From Dromiciops gliroides (taxonomy: Eukaryota > Chordata > Mammalia > Microbiotheria > Microbiotheriidae), in the NCBI RefSeq assembly GCF_019393635.1, contig NC_057866.1, positions 9,372,223 to 9,436,222 on the forward strand: a DNA stretch of 64,000 nucleotides, in the 5' to 3' direction. Positions 30,901-45,448 of the stretch are shown piece after piece; positions within the stretch are counted from its first letter, which is position 1; the number at the start of each line of letters is the position of its first letter. The notes beneath the pieces are model-generated. The model was given only the letters and a program-made list of their open reading frames with translations. It was not told the origin of the DNA and searched no databases. The position numbers and the translations under genes were made by a program.

Positions 30901-33900
30901 ATCTAACCCCATTTTACTGATGAGGAAAACTGAGGCAAACAGAGGTTAAGTCCAGGCTCATGCAGCTAAGGGTGTCTGAGCCTACATTTGAACTCAGGTC
31001 TTCCTGCCTCCAGGAAGAGTGTTACCCACTGCCACCTCACTGCCTAGAGGGTGAAGCCAGCCCCCTTCACTCCTCCCGCTATCCCACTAGTAACAGGGAT
31101 TGGTCAATAGAAGATACTTGATAAACTCCACCCCTGTACCACCCCCAACCATGGGAGGAAAGGCAAGAGGCCAAGTAGGTCAAATACACTTCAGCCCCAT
31201 GGCACAGCCCTTCAAACACTTGTAGGCAGCTGCTACCGCCCTGCCCCCCCCAGTGTCCTCTTCTCCAGGTGAAGCCCGCCCAGTACCTCTTCATCCAACA
31301 AGGACTTGAGGTCCTCCCCCATCCTGGCTGCCCTCTCCAGGCCCCTCTGGCTTAGCAGTGTCTGTCCCTCCCTCCCTCTTCCCTCCCTCCCTCCTTCCAT
31401 TTCCTTCCTTCCTTCCCTCTTCCCTCCCTCCTCCCTCCTTCCTTCCTTTTTGTCCTTCCTTTCCTTCCTCCTTCCCTTCCTTCCTTCCTCCTAACCTCCC
31501 TCCCTCCTTCCTTCCTTACCTTTCCTTTCTTTCTTCTTCCCTCCCTCCTTCCTCCCTCCCTCCTTCCTTCTTCCCTCCCTCCTTTCCTCCCTCTCTCCTT
31601 CCCTCCCTCCCTCCTTCCTTACCTTTCCTGCCTTCTTCCTTCCCTCCTCCCTCCCTCCTTCCTTCCTTCCATTTCCTTCCTTCTTCCCTCCCTCCTCCCT
31701 CCCTCCTTCCTTCCTAAATTGTTGCACCCAGAACTGATCACAGTGTGTCACCCAGGAATCTTGGGCTGTAACCCCTCAGTAGTTCTGTTGGAGCCCCAGC
31801 ATAGGGCCCAGCACACAGCAGGTTCTTGGCAAAGACTGATGGAGAAGAGAAGGGCCTGTGCCGGGGCTGGGCTGACTGACCCACCCCCTGCCCAGAGCAG
31901 GATGGGCTATGGGCTCACAGGAGCTGTAGCTGGTCCTGCCTCCGGATCAGGGCATTCTTCTTATTCACCAGCGTGAACCACTCCTGGATCAGCACCTCCT
32001 CCTGCAGCTTGTTGGCACCTGGAATGGGGATACTTTGTGGACCTGTCCAGATGAGCAGGTGCCCCCTTGACTAGCAGCTGCCTGGGGGCAGGGGTGAAGA
32101 GCCTTCTCTCCTGACCTGTGCCCAGTAGAGTGCCCAGCACACGGCAGCCACTCTGTGAATGTCCAGACAGCCGAGATCTCCCATCTCCATGTCTTTGCTT
32201 GCATTTTCCTCCTCCCTGAGATGCCCTCCTTCCCCTGACTCTTCTCTGAAATTCTTGCCATTCCTTTAAAGCCCAATGCAAAGCCTCCTCCAGGAAGCCT
32301 TCCCAGATTCCCCCTAGCTGGCAAAGCCCTGATAACGCTGCAAGATTGTAAATTATATCAGGGTGTGCCTGAGTCAGCTTGTGCTGGTGATGGTTGTTAA
32401 ATTTTCATTGTGAGCATTTGCACCTTGGAAATGGGTAAAACCAAAAATCTAGGTTTGATTTACTGGGGGTTATATTTCTAGACTTAAGAAAAACGTTAAT
32501 AAAGCAGGTGAAACGTAAAAGTGTCATGGTTGTAGGGAAGGAAGCTGGTTGTTAAACATTTACCAGCAAACTCCTAATTATAGTCATCTAACAATGTAAG
32601 TTCCTCGAGGGAAAGAACGGTGTCTCCTCTAACACCAGTGCAAGACTCTGTACACAGTGGGTGCTCAAGAATAGTTTTTTGTATAGTCTTCCGAATGAAT
32701 CAAAGTAGGGTGAGACAAGCCAACCCTGAGATTCCTGCCCTGGTATTCCACTAATGGACACCAGGGGGCACCATGGACAACAAATCAGAAGGCAGAGAAT
32801 GCATCTGGGAAGAGACCCAAAGAACCTAGACTAGCTTGGAACCTAGAATAGGAAATGTCAGAAATTCGAGGTGTCTTGGAACTGAGACTATAGAACCCTG
32901 TGGCCTAGAACAGGGAATGTCAGAGCTGGGAAGGGCTGTGGGCATCCCCTGGTCTAGACTAACCTCTCCCTTTGGAGACACAAGACCCCGTGAAGCCCCG
33001 AGGAGGGGCCCCACCCACACCTGTCTCCATGAGGCTCCGCAGCTGGGTCTCCACCTCTGCCGCCCGCCCATCAATCTGTCTCTGCTCCTGTTCCAGGGCT
33101 TGCAGCTCAGCGCACACGTACTGACTTGTGTCCTGGAATCGCTGCTGAGGGTGGGGATAGCGGCTCAGCCTTGTCGTGGGTGGGGGGAAGCCCTCTGCAC
33201 AGCCCCCCCCCACCTCAGGTGCTGGGGAGGAACCTTATCCCACAGTGTCCTTGGACCCTTCCCTCCCCCAGACCAATCCCCAGCCCTTAGATCACAGGCA
33301 TCCTCTGGAGAGCCGACAGGGATGGACACACACCTTCATCAGCATAAAGAACTCCTAGGGGAGGAAACTCCCTCTACCAATGCACCTTTTCAGCAAGAGG
33401 TGGAATGACTTGTTCAGGGTCACAAAGCCAGTCAACACCAAAGGCAGGATCTGAACCCATGGCTTCCTGTGGATCTCTGCCTCTGTCTCCTGTCTCTCTC
33501 ATTCTCTCTTTTCCCCTTCCTCCTCCTCTCTGTCTCTGACTCCCCCCTCTCTCTGACTCTTGTGTTTCTCTCTCCTCTCTCTCTCTCATTTGCTCTGTCT
33601 CTGTCTCATTTTCTCTCTGTTTGTCTCCCCCCCACTCTCTCCTCTGTCTCCCGCTCCCTCACTCTCCCCCTGACTCTGTCTGTCCCTCCCCACCCCCAAC
33701 TCTCTCTCATTTTCTCTCTGCCTGTCTCCACCCTTCCTCTGATACTCTCACTCTTTCATTCTCTCTCTTTCTCCCCTCTCTCTGTCTCTCTCATTTTCTC
33801 TCTGTCTCTGCCTCTCTGTGTGTCTCTCCTCCACACAACACTGCCTCTCAGACATGGGTTCCCTTAGACACACTGCCCTACCCTCACACAGGAGCTAGGA

Positions 33901-34352
33901 TTTGGGTTTGGGGGCCCCAACCTTCCCTTCCCTGTGCCCCTGCCCTCCCTCCTGCCCCAGCCCTCCTCACCATCCCAGGCTCCTCGCCAGGGCTGATGCT
34001 GGAACTAGAACTTGGTGATGGTTCCACCACAGGAGGGTTCACATCTGGAAACAGAGGCCACCCTGAATGCACTTGCCCTGATATCTAGGTGGCTGCAAGG
34101 GGGGCCCCTATCTCTCCCTGGGGCCCAGGGAGACCAGGAGGGATTCCACCTTATAAAGTGGGGATCCCTCTAGCTTGCATCTGTGGGTGACAGTGTGTTC
34201 GAGGCTGGGATGACCACAGGGGAGGTGAGGTCTGGGAGCTGGCACCGTGTCCTCTTGCCCACCTCTCAGCCCCTCCCTGGCACCACGAGTCCAAGCTTAC
34301 CAGCAGACTTCTGGTTGGCAGACACAGGGGCAGAATCTGGAGCCAGGGTCTC
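27966..34352 (-). CDS. EHBP1L1: EHBP1L1 exons 13-19: linker, bMERB, CaaX end
   Basis: Exons 34301-34352 and 33971-34044 encode a Ser/Pro-rich linker. Exons 33021-33144, 31919-32018, 29809-29882, 28365-28479 and 27966-28065 encode the helical bMERB domain that binds Rab8-family GTPases: [82 protein letters not shown]. The protein ends RRERCALS, where CALS fits a CaaX box with Ser favouring farnesylation. Exon 15 has a tandem CAGCAG acceptor. Confidence 0.93.
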
Positions 34353-36369
34353 CTGTGGAAAAAGCAGCACGTCTGGTGAGAGGCCAAGGATGGAGAACTT
34401 GGGGGCAGGAGTGGCTGAATATAGAAGAGAGACACGGGCTCCTAGGTCTGGGGCTGAAAAAGCACCTATGGGGCTGTCCAGTCCAGCCGCGGCCCCTCAT
34501 TTTACAGGTGAGGCCCAGAGAAAGGGAGGTCATACGTGCAGCCGGCACAAGTGCCAAGATTATTATTCCCATTTCATAGAGGAGAAAACTGAGGCACAGA
34601 GATGAAAGGTATTATTCAAGGGCAGACAGCCAGTAAGTGTGAGAAGAGCTCATGCTGGGAGCCTCTTGTACAATGCCTCACAGGATGGTTAGGGGAACCT
34701 CAAAACTCTCTTTACTAAGGAGGATGGTTATCCCAGGGTCTTTCTAAGGAGTCAGGGGGCTGTGATGGGGAAGGAAGCCCTTGGGTCACCCTCCAGCTTG
34801 AGGGATGTGCCCTGGAGATTCTCACCTCCCCAGGGCCCCGCTCCCTTCCAGTGTCTGCAAATTAATCTCAGCTTTCTCACTCGGTTATGAGGTCGAGGAC
34901 CTAGATTGAATTGGGCTTGTCACTGCCTCAGTTTCCTCAGTTGTAAAATGGGGGTGGGGCAGATGCCCTATGAGGAACCTCCATGACTTCCTGGGACAGT
35001 TGACTTGGTAAGGCTATGATTCACTCAACTTTCTGAATATTCATTCAATAAACATATTAAACACCATGGGGTTCAGAGCTTTGCATTTGGTTCTGGAGAG
35101 ATGGAAAGATGACCCAAGGTCCAGTCCATCAGGGCTGCCTCCACCTCACTCAGTCTGGGGTGGGGCTGAGGGAACCAATCTGCCCTCACCTACCGAGACT
35201 CTCTCCTATAGTCTATTGGAGCCTCTGTCCTTCTCATCTAGGAGGCCTTGTCTCTTAGGCTGTCCTCCCCCCACCCCCAAATGTGAGCTGTCTTTTATTT
35301 TATTTCATTTTTTTTTTCAGGGCAATGAGGGTTAAATGACTTGCCCAGGATCACACAGCTAGTAAGTGTCAAGTGTCTGAATCCGGATTTGAACTCAGGT
35401 CCTCCTGAATCCAGGGCCTGTGCTTTATCCACTGCCCCGGGTGAGTTATATTTTAAAGGAAAACAGAATAATAGACTTGGCAGGCAACTTAATGGTTCCC
35501 TCCACTTTACAAATAAGAAAACTGAGCCCCAGAAAGGAGAAGTGATTTGCCCAAGGTAGTGGACAGGGCAGCACAAGGTAAGGTATTTCACAGGGCCATG
35601 GTTTTGTGCAAAAGAAGGAAGATATTTCCACTTCTGTCCTTGAGGACACCCTAGTTAGCCCAGCATTTCAGAAAAATTTTAGACTATTAGACTTTGGAGA
35701 GCCTTTGGAACACAATTTCAGAGCTGGGAGGGACCTTAGAACACAGACCGTCAGAGTTAAGACAGACAGATATCATCTACTCTAAGGCCTCCTTTACAAA
35801 TGGGGAAACTGAGGCCTGGAGAAATCGAGTGCTCTGCCCAAAGCCCCATGGTTACTCTCTGCCCCCACGGGCTGGCTCTCCCATTCTGGGAACCGACACC
35901 AAGCTAGGCCCGCCTCTTCTCTGCCTTCTCAGCCTTGGGCTGAGTTCTGAGCCTCCCTCCCTCAGGCCCATTACTTCACCACCACCACTGCTGCCTTCAT
36001 TTCTTGGACATGGCCCTCAGCCCAGACGAACAAGAATCTGCCCCAGAGCCCTGCAGCCTCCCAACTGGATCTGCCAGCTCCCAGAATAGGCTCTCTCTGG
36101 GGCGATAGCATCGGCTCCTGCCGGGCATCTTAACCACTCATTACCCGGTCTCCTCTCAGGTCGGCCCTTCTGTTTCCCAGGATACCGATTCCACCTCTCC
36201 CCCCTTCCCCGCCCACCATCACCCCATTGCCACCTCTGTAGACTGTCTCCTAGCAGAGACATCAGGATAGGGTTATAACAGACCGAGAGAGGGTGGCAGT
36301 CCCCCAGGGTCAGACTCCTCTCCCATGCTGGGTGAGGCTGGCCCATTAGATGACAGAGGCTCTGGGCTG

Positions 36370-36412
<43 letters not shown>

Positions 36413-39400
36413 ACACAATGCAGGGAAGTCCAGCTCAGCTTCCCTGCCCCAACCCCTGCTGGGCCCAAGGGTGCTCTCCCAAACCCTTTGCTTCACTTTC
36501 TCTCAGTTTGTCTTGACGGGTAAGATGCCTTGGGGAAGAGAATGCAGATGGCAGATTATGGGAAGCTGAGGCAGGACCAAAGTCAAAGGTTATGTTCTGT
36601 GTTCCCCTGGCCCTCCCAGCTGTGCCATCCCATGTTCTAAGGTCTCTCCCAGTCCTATCATTCTCTGTTCTAAGGGCCATCCCAGTTCTGCCATTCCATG
36701 TTCTATGTTACCCTGGCACTCCCAGCTCTGCCACTCTATGTTCTGTGCTCTACAGGAGGGCTGGTTTTGAAGGCAGGAAGACCCAAGTCTTGAGTCTTGC
36801 CTTTGGCACCCACTGGGGAGAGACTTTGGACAAGTAATTTCATCCCTCAGTGCTCTGGATGAGGTTCCAAGGTTCTACATTTCAGAGAAGGTTCCTGTCT
36901 GAATCGGTGAAGGGAGTTTGCTCACCCAGAAGTTCCCCAAACCATGGAAAGCCCAGGCCCTGGGTCCTATCCCAATCAGCTTCAAGGCTCCTTCCAGCTC
37001 TGTTTCCATGGGAACCAGACTCCACCTCCAAGGCTTCTTCTTCTCATCCCTCTAAGTTAGATGCTAGAAGGAGGCCCCAGAGGCAGGGAGGCCCAAGGCG
37101 TCCTCAGGGCTTCGTTCCCAGCTCCTGAAGGGGGTCACTTACTTCTTCAACCTTCCAAAGGCTACACAAGTCTATGGCTGCTCCTTAGCTGTTGTTGGTT
37201 TTTCCTGGTCCCTGGAATATCAATGCCAGGCCAGCCATGGAGCAAGTCAGCTACCAGACCTGGCCGAGGCCTCCTTAACATTTAAAGGGCCAATACCTTT
37301 CTAACAATGAGGCCTTTACACAGTCACCTGGAATCACCCACCTTCCCCGTGCAGGGCATTGTGTGTTAGAACTGGGCAGGGCAGGGCAGCTAGATGGTGC
37401 AGTGGTAAAGCATGGGCCCTGGATTCAGGAGTACCTGAGTTCAAATCCAACCTCAGACACTTGACACTTACTAGCTGTGTGACCCTGGGCAAGTCACTTA
37501 ACCCTCATTGCCCTGTAAGCAAAAAAAAAAAAAAAAGCACTGGGCAGGGCCTTCCAGCATGGAGCCCAGAACGCCAGACCCAGGAGAAGGAACCCTTAGC
37601 CCACAGAACAGGGAGTGGAGGAGCTGATAAGAATCTCTGACCTCCTCGGACCCAAGGGCCTCCTCTGAGAGAAGAGGCAGCAAAAGCTGGTGGAATGAGC
37701 TTGCTGCTGATTGTTGCTCATTAAAAAAGAGAGCCCGGTCCCCATGCGTCCCTCGGAAGCAGGATGGGCAGGCAGGGACGGGTTGGGATCATCCTGCTGA
37801 AAACAGAAGTTCTGGCCCAGTGTGGGGGATGGAAAAACTGCCTCTCAGGCCGATTAGGGTGAGAGAGGCCCCAAGAAGGACCAAGGAGATGGAAAGGGAC
37901 ACAAGGTGGAGGAAAAGCAGAGGTGGAGGGCCCTGGCCCCAGGACTGCCGGGAGAGTCACTTCTCTGAGTCTCTTTGCTCATCGGCAAAATGAAGAGCTT
38001 GGCCAAGATCTCCGAAGCCCCTCCCAGCTCTGAGGCATGGCAGGTTCTCTGTTCTAAACCTCTTCTAGGACAGATGTTCCAGGTCATCTGTCTTAAAGTC
38101 CCTGGCAGCACCAGCAGTACATGGTCCCATGTTCTAAGGACTTTCAAAGTCTTGACAATCCACGTTCTGGTTTTTAAGGACTCTCCCAAGCCTGACAATT
38201 CATGTTCTGGGTTCTAAGGACTCTTCCAGGCCTGACAGTCCATGTTCTGGGTCCTAAGGACTCTCCCAGGCCTGGCAGTCCAAGTTCTGTGTTCTAAGGT
38301 CCCTTTTAGCACCAGCATTCCATAGCCCACTTTCTAAGGTCTCTTCTAGTAACAACATTCCATGTTCTGGGTTCTAAGGATTCTTCTAGGTCTGACAGAA
38401 CTGCGCTCTGTATTCTAAGGTCCCTTCCAACACTGACATTCCATGGTCTATGTTCTAAGGCTTCTCAAAGGTCTGACATTCCATTCTGTGATCTTCTAGT
38501 TCAGATGTCCCGTGTTCTAAAGTTCTGTGACTCTATGAAAGAGAAGGAGTTAGGGGCTCAAGGGCAGACACACTCAGTGCATGATCTTGGGGCAGAAGAA
38601 AGGTATTGGAGCAGGGACCGTGTCCTGGAGGAGGAGGGGGGAAGACCAACCTCTCTGAGGTCCAGGGGGAAGCCCCAGGGCCAGGGATGGGGGAAGGGGC
38701 AGGGACAGACCCAGAACTGCTGGCATAGTTGTCTGCTGCTTTCCATGTCTCCAGAATGGAAGATTTAGGGCCAGAAGGAGCCTGAAACGCTTCCCTTTTT
38801 CAGATGGGGAAACTGTGGCTCCTGGGGGCGGGGGGTTAGGGACTGGCCCAAGGTCACACAGCTGGCACATGACAGAGGCGGTATTTAAGCTGAGCTCCCC
38901 TGACTTCTGGCCATGCCAGTCTGCCCTCTGCCCTGCTCCTCCACTTGTTACCCCTCCTCTGAGCAGTCTGCCCTTTCAAGTATCCAAGAGGTGGCCAGCA
39001 TTGGAGTCAGGAGGATCTGGGTTCGAGTCTTACCTCTGACACATCCTGGCTGAGAAATGACCCTGGACAAGCCAACTCTCTAAGGAAGACTCTGCTGTAG
39101 ATGAGCTGGGACAGTGGAGGGAGTTTCCACACCAGGAGATGCCCTCTATCCAGTGGCCTGCCAACTCCACCTTCCTCCCTCACCTCTGAAGGCCCCCCCT
39201 TGACCCTTTGGCCTGTCTCCTCAGACCCTGTAAATCTGGCCAGCCTGCTCTCTCCACTGAAGGTCACCAGGGGCCTCTGAATCAGCAAAGCCAAGAGCCC
39301 CCTCTCAGTCCTCTCCTCCCTCCTCCTCCTCTCCCTCCTCCTCCTCCTTTTCCTTGGGCTTGCCCTCAGTTTTCTTTTCTTTTCTCTAGTCTCTCCCTCA

Positions 39401-42400
39401 GTAGTCCCACTCACCCCCATGGTTGCAAACATTGCCTGGCTCCACTCCAATGGCTCTCAAACCTCTGCCATTGGTCCTTCCCTTCCTTCCGAGCTCCCGG
39501 CCCACCCCTCTAGCTGCCTTCAGGACCCTCCACTTGATGTGCCCCTGGTGAAAGCCCCTCAGACTCAACTCTCCTGGAGCCCAAACCCGCCCCTCCTTCT
39601 GCCTCCTGTGCCATTCAGCCAGTGCTTTGTTCCGGACACTGCTCGCCCATGACCGAAGGCTGCTTATCTTTGTGAATCTGAATCATTCCTTAACCTCGAG
39701 GAGCCTTGGTTTTCTCCTCATGCCTGCGGGTCATTGTAAATAGTAAAGAGCCCACCATGTGCGGGCACTGTCTCACAGACAGTGCTTTACAAGTAGTGCT
39801 TCATGGGACCCTCACAATGACCCCAGGAGGGGGGTGTTATTATCCCCATCTTAGATCTGGGGAAACTGAGGTAGGCAGTGACTTGCCTAAGCTAGCTCCC
39901 TCTCTTACTCTACCTTCACCGAGATTCGAATAAGAGAATACACATGTGTGTTTGTATACACACATATGTACACATATACAATACACGTGTGTACACACAA
40001 TCCATTCTTACACACATGTACATGTGTACATGTATGTCTTTACATAATAGCATACAGTGCTATCTGAGTTTCAGGATTGGGGTTTTTTTTCCACCTGGGT
40101 CCTTGTTTTGGGTCCCTCCTGGGAAGGAGATCCCCTCTTCCAAAGCAGATCAGCCCTGGTTCTGCGCACCTTTTCCTATAGGGCTGCCTCAGGCTCTAAG
40201 GGACTTGCCCAAGGTCACACAGTTGGAATGTGAGAGGCAGGGTCCAACTCCATGTCCTTCTAGCTCCGAGGCCAGCTCTCTATCTAGTCAGCTCCACTGC
40301 CTCTGTAGCGGTGCTCATTACTGCCATCGCCACCATCTCGGGCTCTTTCCTCCTCTGGTCAGTTGCCAAGCCCTCCAGATCCCATCTCTAGAGCATCTGC
40401 CAGCCCCTCATTACCGCCACCTGCCTGTGCTAACAGGCTTCTCCTCGCTAGTCCATCCTGCAAATTGACGTCAGAATAATTCTGACTCTGTCTCGTGCCT
40501 TTGGCCACATCCCTCCTCTGCTCAACCATCCTCCGTGGCTCCATAGGGAATATCCAACTTCTCTGGTGGTCTTCAAAGCCCACTCCCAGCTAGCAGAGTC
40601 CCCACCACTGGCCACTCAACGCTTCTACTCCTGACTGTCCCCAAAACATGCCATTCACGTCTCACCTCCGAGCCTTTGCTGACACTGTGCTCTCTGCCTG
40701 AAGAGTCGAATCCCGACTCATTTTTCAAAGTCCAACTCAAATGTCACCTCCTTCAGGAAGCCTTCACTCACAGTCTGGTTGGTACAACCCTCACATCACT
40801 GGTTTGTCTGCCCCTTCCTAAGGGATCGATCCTGTCATACTGGGATGCCAGAGTCTGGGCTAGACTGTATGTGGGCTCTACCATGTCAGTCATAGCTAAC
40901 CTTCGTATCTTCAGCACAGAGATTTGCATGGACGAGGTCCTTCATAATTATTGGGTTGGGGCAGCTAGTTGGTGCAGTGGATAGAACACTGGCCCTGGAG
41001 TCAGGAGGACCTGAGTTCAGGTCCTGCCTCGGACACTTAACACTTACTAGCTGTGTGACCTTGGGCAAGTCACTTAACCCCAATTGCCTCACCAAAATAA
41101 TAATAATAATAGATGTATTAATAATTATTATTAATAATAATTATTATTATTGGGTGAATGAACTGAAAGAATGGACTCTCCCAGGCTGTCCGACTGGCTT
41201 CGTGGCCTGTGGTTGGCGAATGGGCAAGGGGTGGGGCACCCTGGCTGGAATTGCCCTTTTGGTGCAGTTGTGGCTTAAGGCATCAACAGACTTGTGACAA
41301 ATTCTGGGAAAGAGGAACTGATACTCTGATGGTTCCCAATTCCTCCCTTCACCTTCCAGATCTCAGAATTCAAGTCAAGTGGGCCTTGGGTCTGGAAGAC
41401 ATCCCACTTTTTCAAATGCTCTTAATCACTTCCTGCCGCACCCTGACTGGGCTTCTCTCCCTCCTTCCCATAGCCTTGGCCTTGGGAAGACAGGGCTAGT
41501 AAAAAGCCCCAGATCTATACTGGGAAACAACCACACTGGTGCCGGTGGACCTGTTAATCCATCACAGCAGGATGGAAAGCAATCTGGAATTAGGTCTAAA
41601 AGTCCGATTCAGACACCCCGCTGCCAGGCACAGGCTCCCCACACCCCACGATATTCAGAGCATCCCTTTGTTTGGGACTTGGAGAACTGGGAACCAAGTA
41701 GAGGCCGCTCTCCGGGAGAACGGTTAAACAGCTGTGGTACAGGAATGAATGGGCTGGAAGAAATGATGCCCATGAAGAACTCAAGAAGGCATGGGAGGGG
41801 GCAGCTAGGTGGCGTAGTGGGTAGAGCACTGGCCCTGGATTCAGGAGGACCTGAGTTCAAATCTGGCCTCAGACACTTGACGCTTACTAGCTGTGTGACC
41901 CTCTTTGCTCCACCTTAAAAACAAAACAAAACAAAAAAGAGAAGGTATGGGAGGATTTATCTGAACTGGGGCAGGGTGAAGTGAGCAGAACCAGAAGAAC
42001 AACCAGCACCAAATGAAAGCTACAAGAATAATGAGGGAAGATGGCTAGGGGGAAAAGGGGAGGGGGGAAGATTTGAGAAAATGTACCTCCCTCCCTTCTT
42101 TGAGGAGGTGGGGGCCTATGGGTATGGAATCCCGCATAAATTGTCAGAAGCAGTCCGGACACAATTTGGTGCTTGGCCTCCATTTTAAAAGATGGAAATA
42201 TATTGTACATGACTGCATGCGTATAACCTGTGTCAAATTGCTTGCCTTTTAGGGGGTAGGAAAGGAAGGGAGGGAGAGAATTTGGAACCCATGAGCTTAA
42301 AGAATAGATTAATTTATTTTTACTCGAAATTGGAGAAATAAGATATACAAAGTCCCCCTCCACCCAAAAAGATATTTTCAAGAGCCTCATGTTCCAAAAA

Positions 42401-45400
42401 TGTCCCCCAGGAATGGATGCAGAATCAGAAACTGGGCTCATACACCAGCTCTGCCAATTATGAGCTGGGTGACTCTGGTTAAGTTCCTTCAGGTCTCTAA
42501 CCTTTTGTGACCCCATTTGGTTTGCCATTTCCTTCTCCAGCTCATTTTACAGATGGGGAAACTGAGGCTAACAGGATGAAGTGACTTGCCCAGGGTCACA
42601 CAGCTAGGAAGTGTCTGAGGCTGAATTTGAACTCAGATGAGTCTTCCTGGATCTCCCCAACTTGTTTTCTTTCCTCAAATATTTCCAGAGCGGCTGGTCT
42701 GGGTCCTGCCTGTGCCCCAATCGCTTCCTAGCTCCTTGGAGAATACTCCCTGTGTCCACTTTATTTCAAAGAACCCCTTGGCACACTGGCACTCTACACG
42801 GTCCCAGAGAAGCTGGAACAGCTGGCAAGGGGGTCACATGCTTGGCAAGGGACTGGAAAAGGAATTGTCTTGCCCCTTCTCCTGGGAGGAGGGCTGCAGG
42901 CCTTGTAGCTGGAGGGGCCTGGAAGAGCATCTTCCAGAACAAGGGAATGGGAAGAGGGCAAGGGCGCAGAGCCTCCCCCAAAGCCACACAGCCGCAAAGG
43001 AGCAGAGATGCCCAGCCCTCGAACCCGGGTCCTCTTCCCTTTCCCCTACAGAGCACCCTCTCTGACAGTAGGAAATGAGCTGGGTAAGTCCTGTGTGACC
43101 CAACCCAAGTCGCCTTTAGATGCGGGAAGAGGCCGGCGGCTCCTTCCCAGTCCACAGACCAAAGAGCCGTCCCTGGATTGCCCTCTTCAAACCCAGACTC
43201 CCAGACATTGGGCCAGCTTAAAGCCCTTTTGTTCTCTCCCTACCAGGTCCCCGTTCCCCCCCCCCCCACTCGGGGCAATTTCCATTCATTGTGAAATTCC
43301 CATTTGCCTCTAAGGCGCAGCTCCCTGGGAGTTACCCAATTCAGCTCCCTGCCACCTACCCTGCCCTTCCTTCCTCTGCACTCAGACACACAGATTCTGG
43401 GCTGGGAGGCCAGCGTGAGGGCGTGCTCTGACCCCCCACCCCATCCCCATGCCACTACTGCCTATCAGGAGCCTCCAAGCCCCTGCCTCCAACAAAGCAG
43501 TTCTCCCCATGGGTTGATTCCCACTGCTGTATGAGTCCAGAGGCCAGATGTCTGGCCGTACCCCACGGGCTCCCAGAGTGGGAAATCTCAGGGCTACAAG
43601 AACACAGAATGCAGAACTGACTGCAGAAAACTGATGCTGTTGAGCATGGAATGTCAGAGCTGGGGGAGACCTTAGAACAGTGCCTGGGAAAGAGTGGTTT
43701 AATAAATGTTGGTTAAGGGGCAGCTAGGTGGCGCAATGGATAAAGCGCTGGCCTTGGATTCAGGAAGAGCTGAGTTCAAATTTGATTTCAGACGTTTGAC
43801 ACTTACTAGCTGTGTGATCCTGGGCAAGTCACTTAACTCTCATTGCCTTGCCAAAAATTTTTTTTAAAAATCATTGACTGGGGGCGGCTAGGTGGCGCAG
43901 TGGATAGAGCACCGGCCCTGGAGTCAGGAGTACCTGAGTTCAAATCTGGCCTCAGACACTTAACACTTACTAGCTGTGTGACCCTGGGCAAGTCACTTAA
44001 CCCCAATTGCCTAACTAAAAAAAAAAAAAAAATCGTTGACTGATTGAGAGAACATGGAATGTCAGAGGTGGGAAGAGCCTTAGAACACAAGACGTAGCTG
44101 GAAAATATCTTGGAACATGGAACATCAAATGTCAGAGCCAGCAGGAGACTTAGAACATAGAACGTCAAAACTGGGAGGGGCTTTAGAACATAGGACATAA
44201 AATGTCCAAGCTAGACGGGATCTCACAACGTGGAATGTCAGAACCAGGGCAGTCATAAGAGAAGAAAATTTGAAATGTCAGAGCTGGGACAGACTTTAGA
44301 ACAGAGAACATGGGATGTTGGAGGTGAGAGTGGCTCTAGAACATGGAATGTCAGATCTGTAGCAAATCATAGAGCAGAGAATATGGAATGTCAGAGCCAG
44401 CAGGAGACTTAGACCATGGCATGCCAGATGTGTTGTCCAGATGGGATCACAAGGGCCCAGAGAGGGGCACTTACCTGCCCAAAGCTGCCCACATGACATT
44501 CAATGTTCTTAGGCCCCTCTCAGCTCTGATGTCCCTGTTCTATGAGCCATTTGGTGCATCACTATTTGAGGGATACCTGCATGCCTGTCCCATTTCTCAC
44601 CAATCACTTAATAGATAAACATTCATTCAGCACTTCCTAAGAGGCAGGCATTGTGCCAAATGCTCAGGATGCAAGAAGAGGCAAAGGATGGTCCCTACCC
44701 TCAAGCTGCTTACAATCACCAGGGATTCTTCATCAGGGGAAGCTCCCCTGAGCCTTGCTCTAAGTCCCTAACTGAAGGGCTGTCATGGTGACTGACTCCA
44801 AGCCACGGGACAGGACCCCAGAATCTCTGCCCTGGATGAGACCTCGGAGGTGTTTGTCCCGAATCACACCAGAAGAAAGAATCCCTGGGACCACCCAGCC
44901 AGCACACAGCCATCCAGCCTTGCTTGAGGATGGGAGGCAATCTGATACAGCGGGTTCATAGGACCCAAGTTCAAAAAATCACCTATGTCACCCTGCGCCA
45001 CTAACTTCTTTCCCGGCCTCAGTTTGATCACCTGTGCAAAGTGGCCTTCAGGTTCCTTCCCGTGCTAGAGGTGGGAACCCGCCTCCTTCCAAGGCAACTT
45101 ATTCCACTTCTGGGTGACTCTTCCTCAAATGGTCCAGAGATTTTGTGGCCATTTGGCCTAACACTGCCTACTTCTGCCTGCCTGCCGCTTCTGCCTTCAT
45201 CTTCCCAGCCTCCCCATCCTCCCTGAGTCTTCTCTTTTCCCCAGTCCCTGTCCTGTAATCACTCCTCATGGGGCATGACCTTCGGCCCCTTGGCCAGCTT
45301 GGCTTTCCTCTTCCAGACGCTCTCTGGCTCTGCCCAAGCTATGGTCCAGTGAAGGGACACATGTCTAGATATACTTATGTGTGTGTATGTATGTATGTAT

Positions 45401-45417
45401 AAATATATATTATGCAT

Positions 45418-45448
<31 letters not shown>

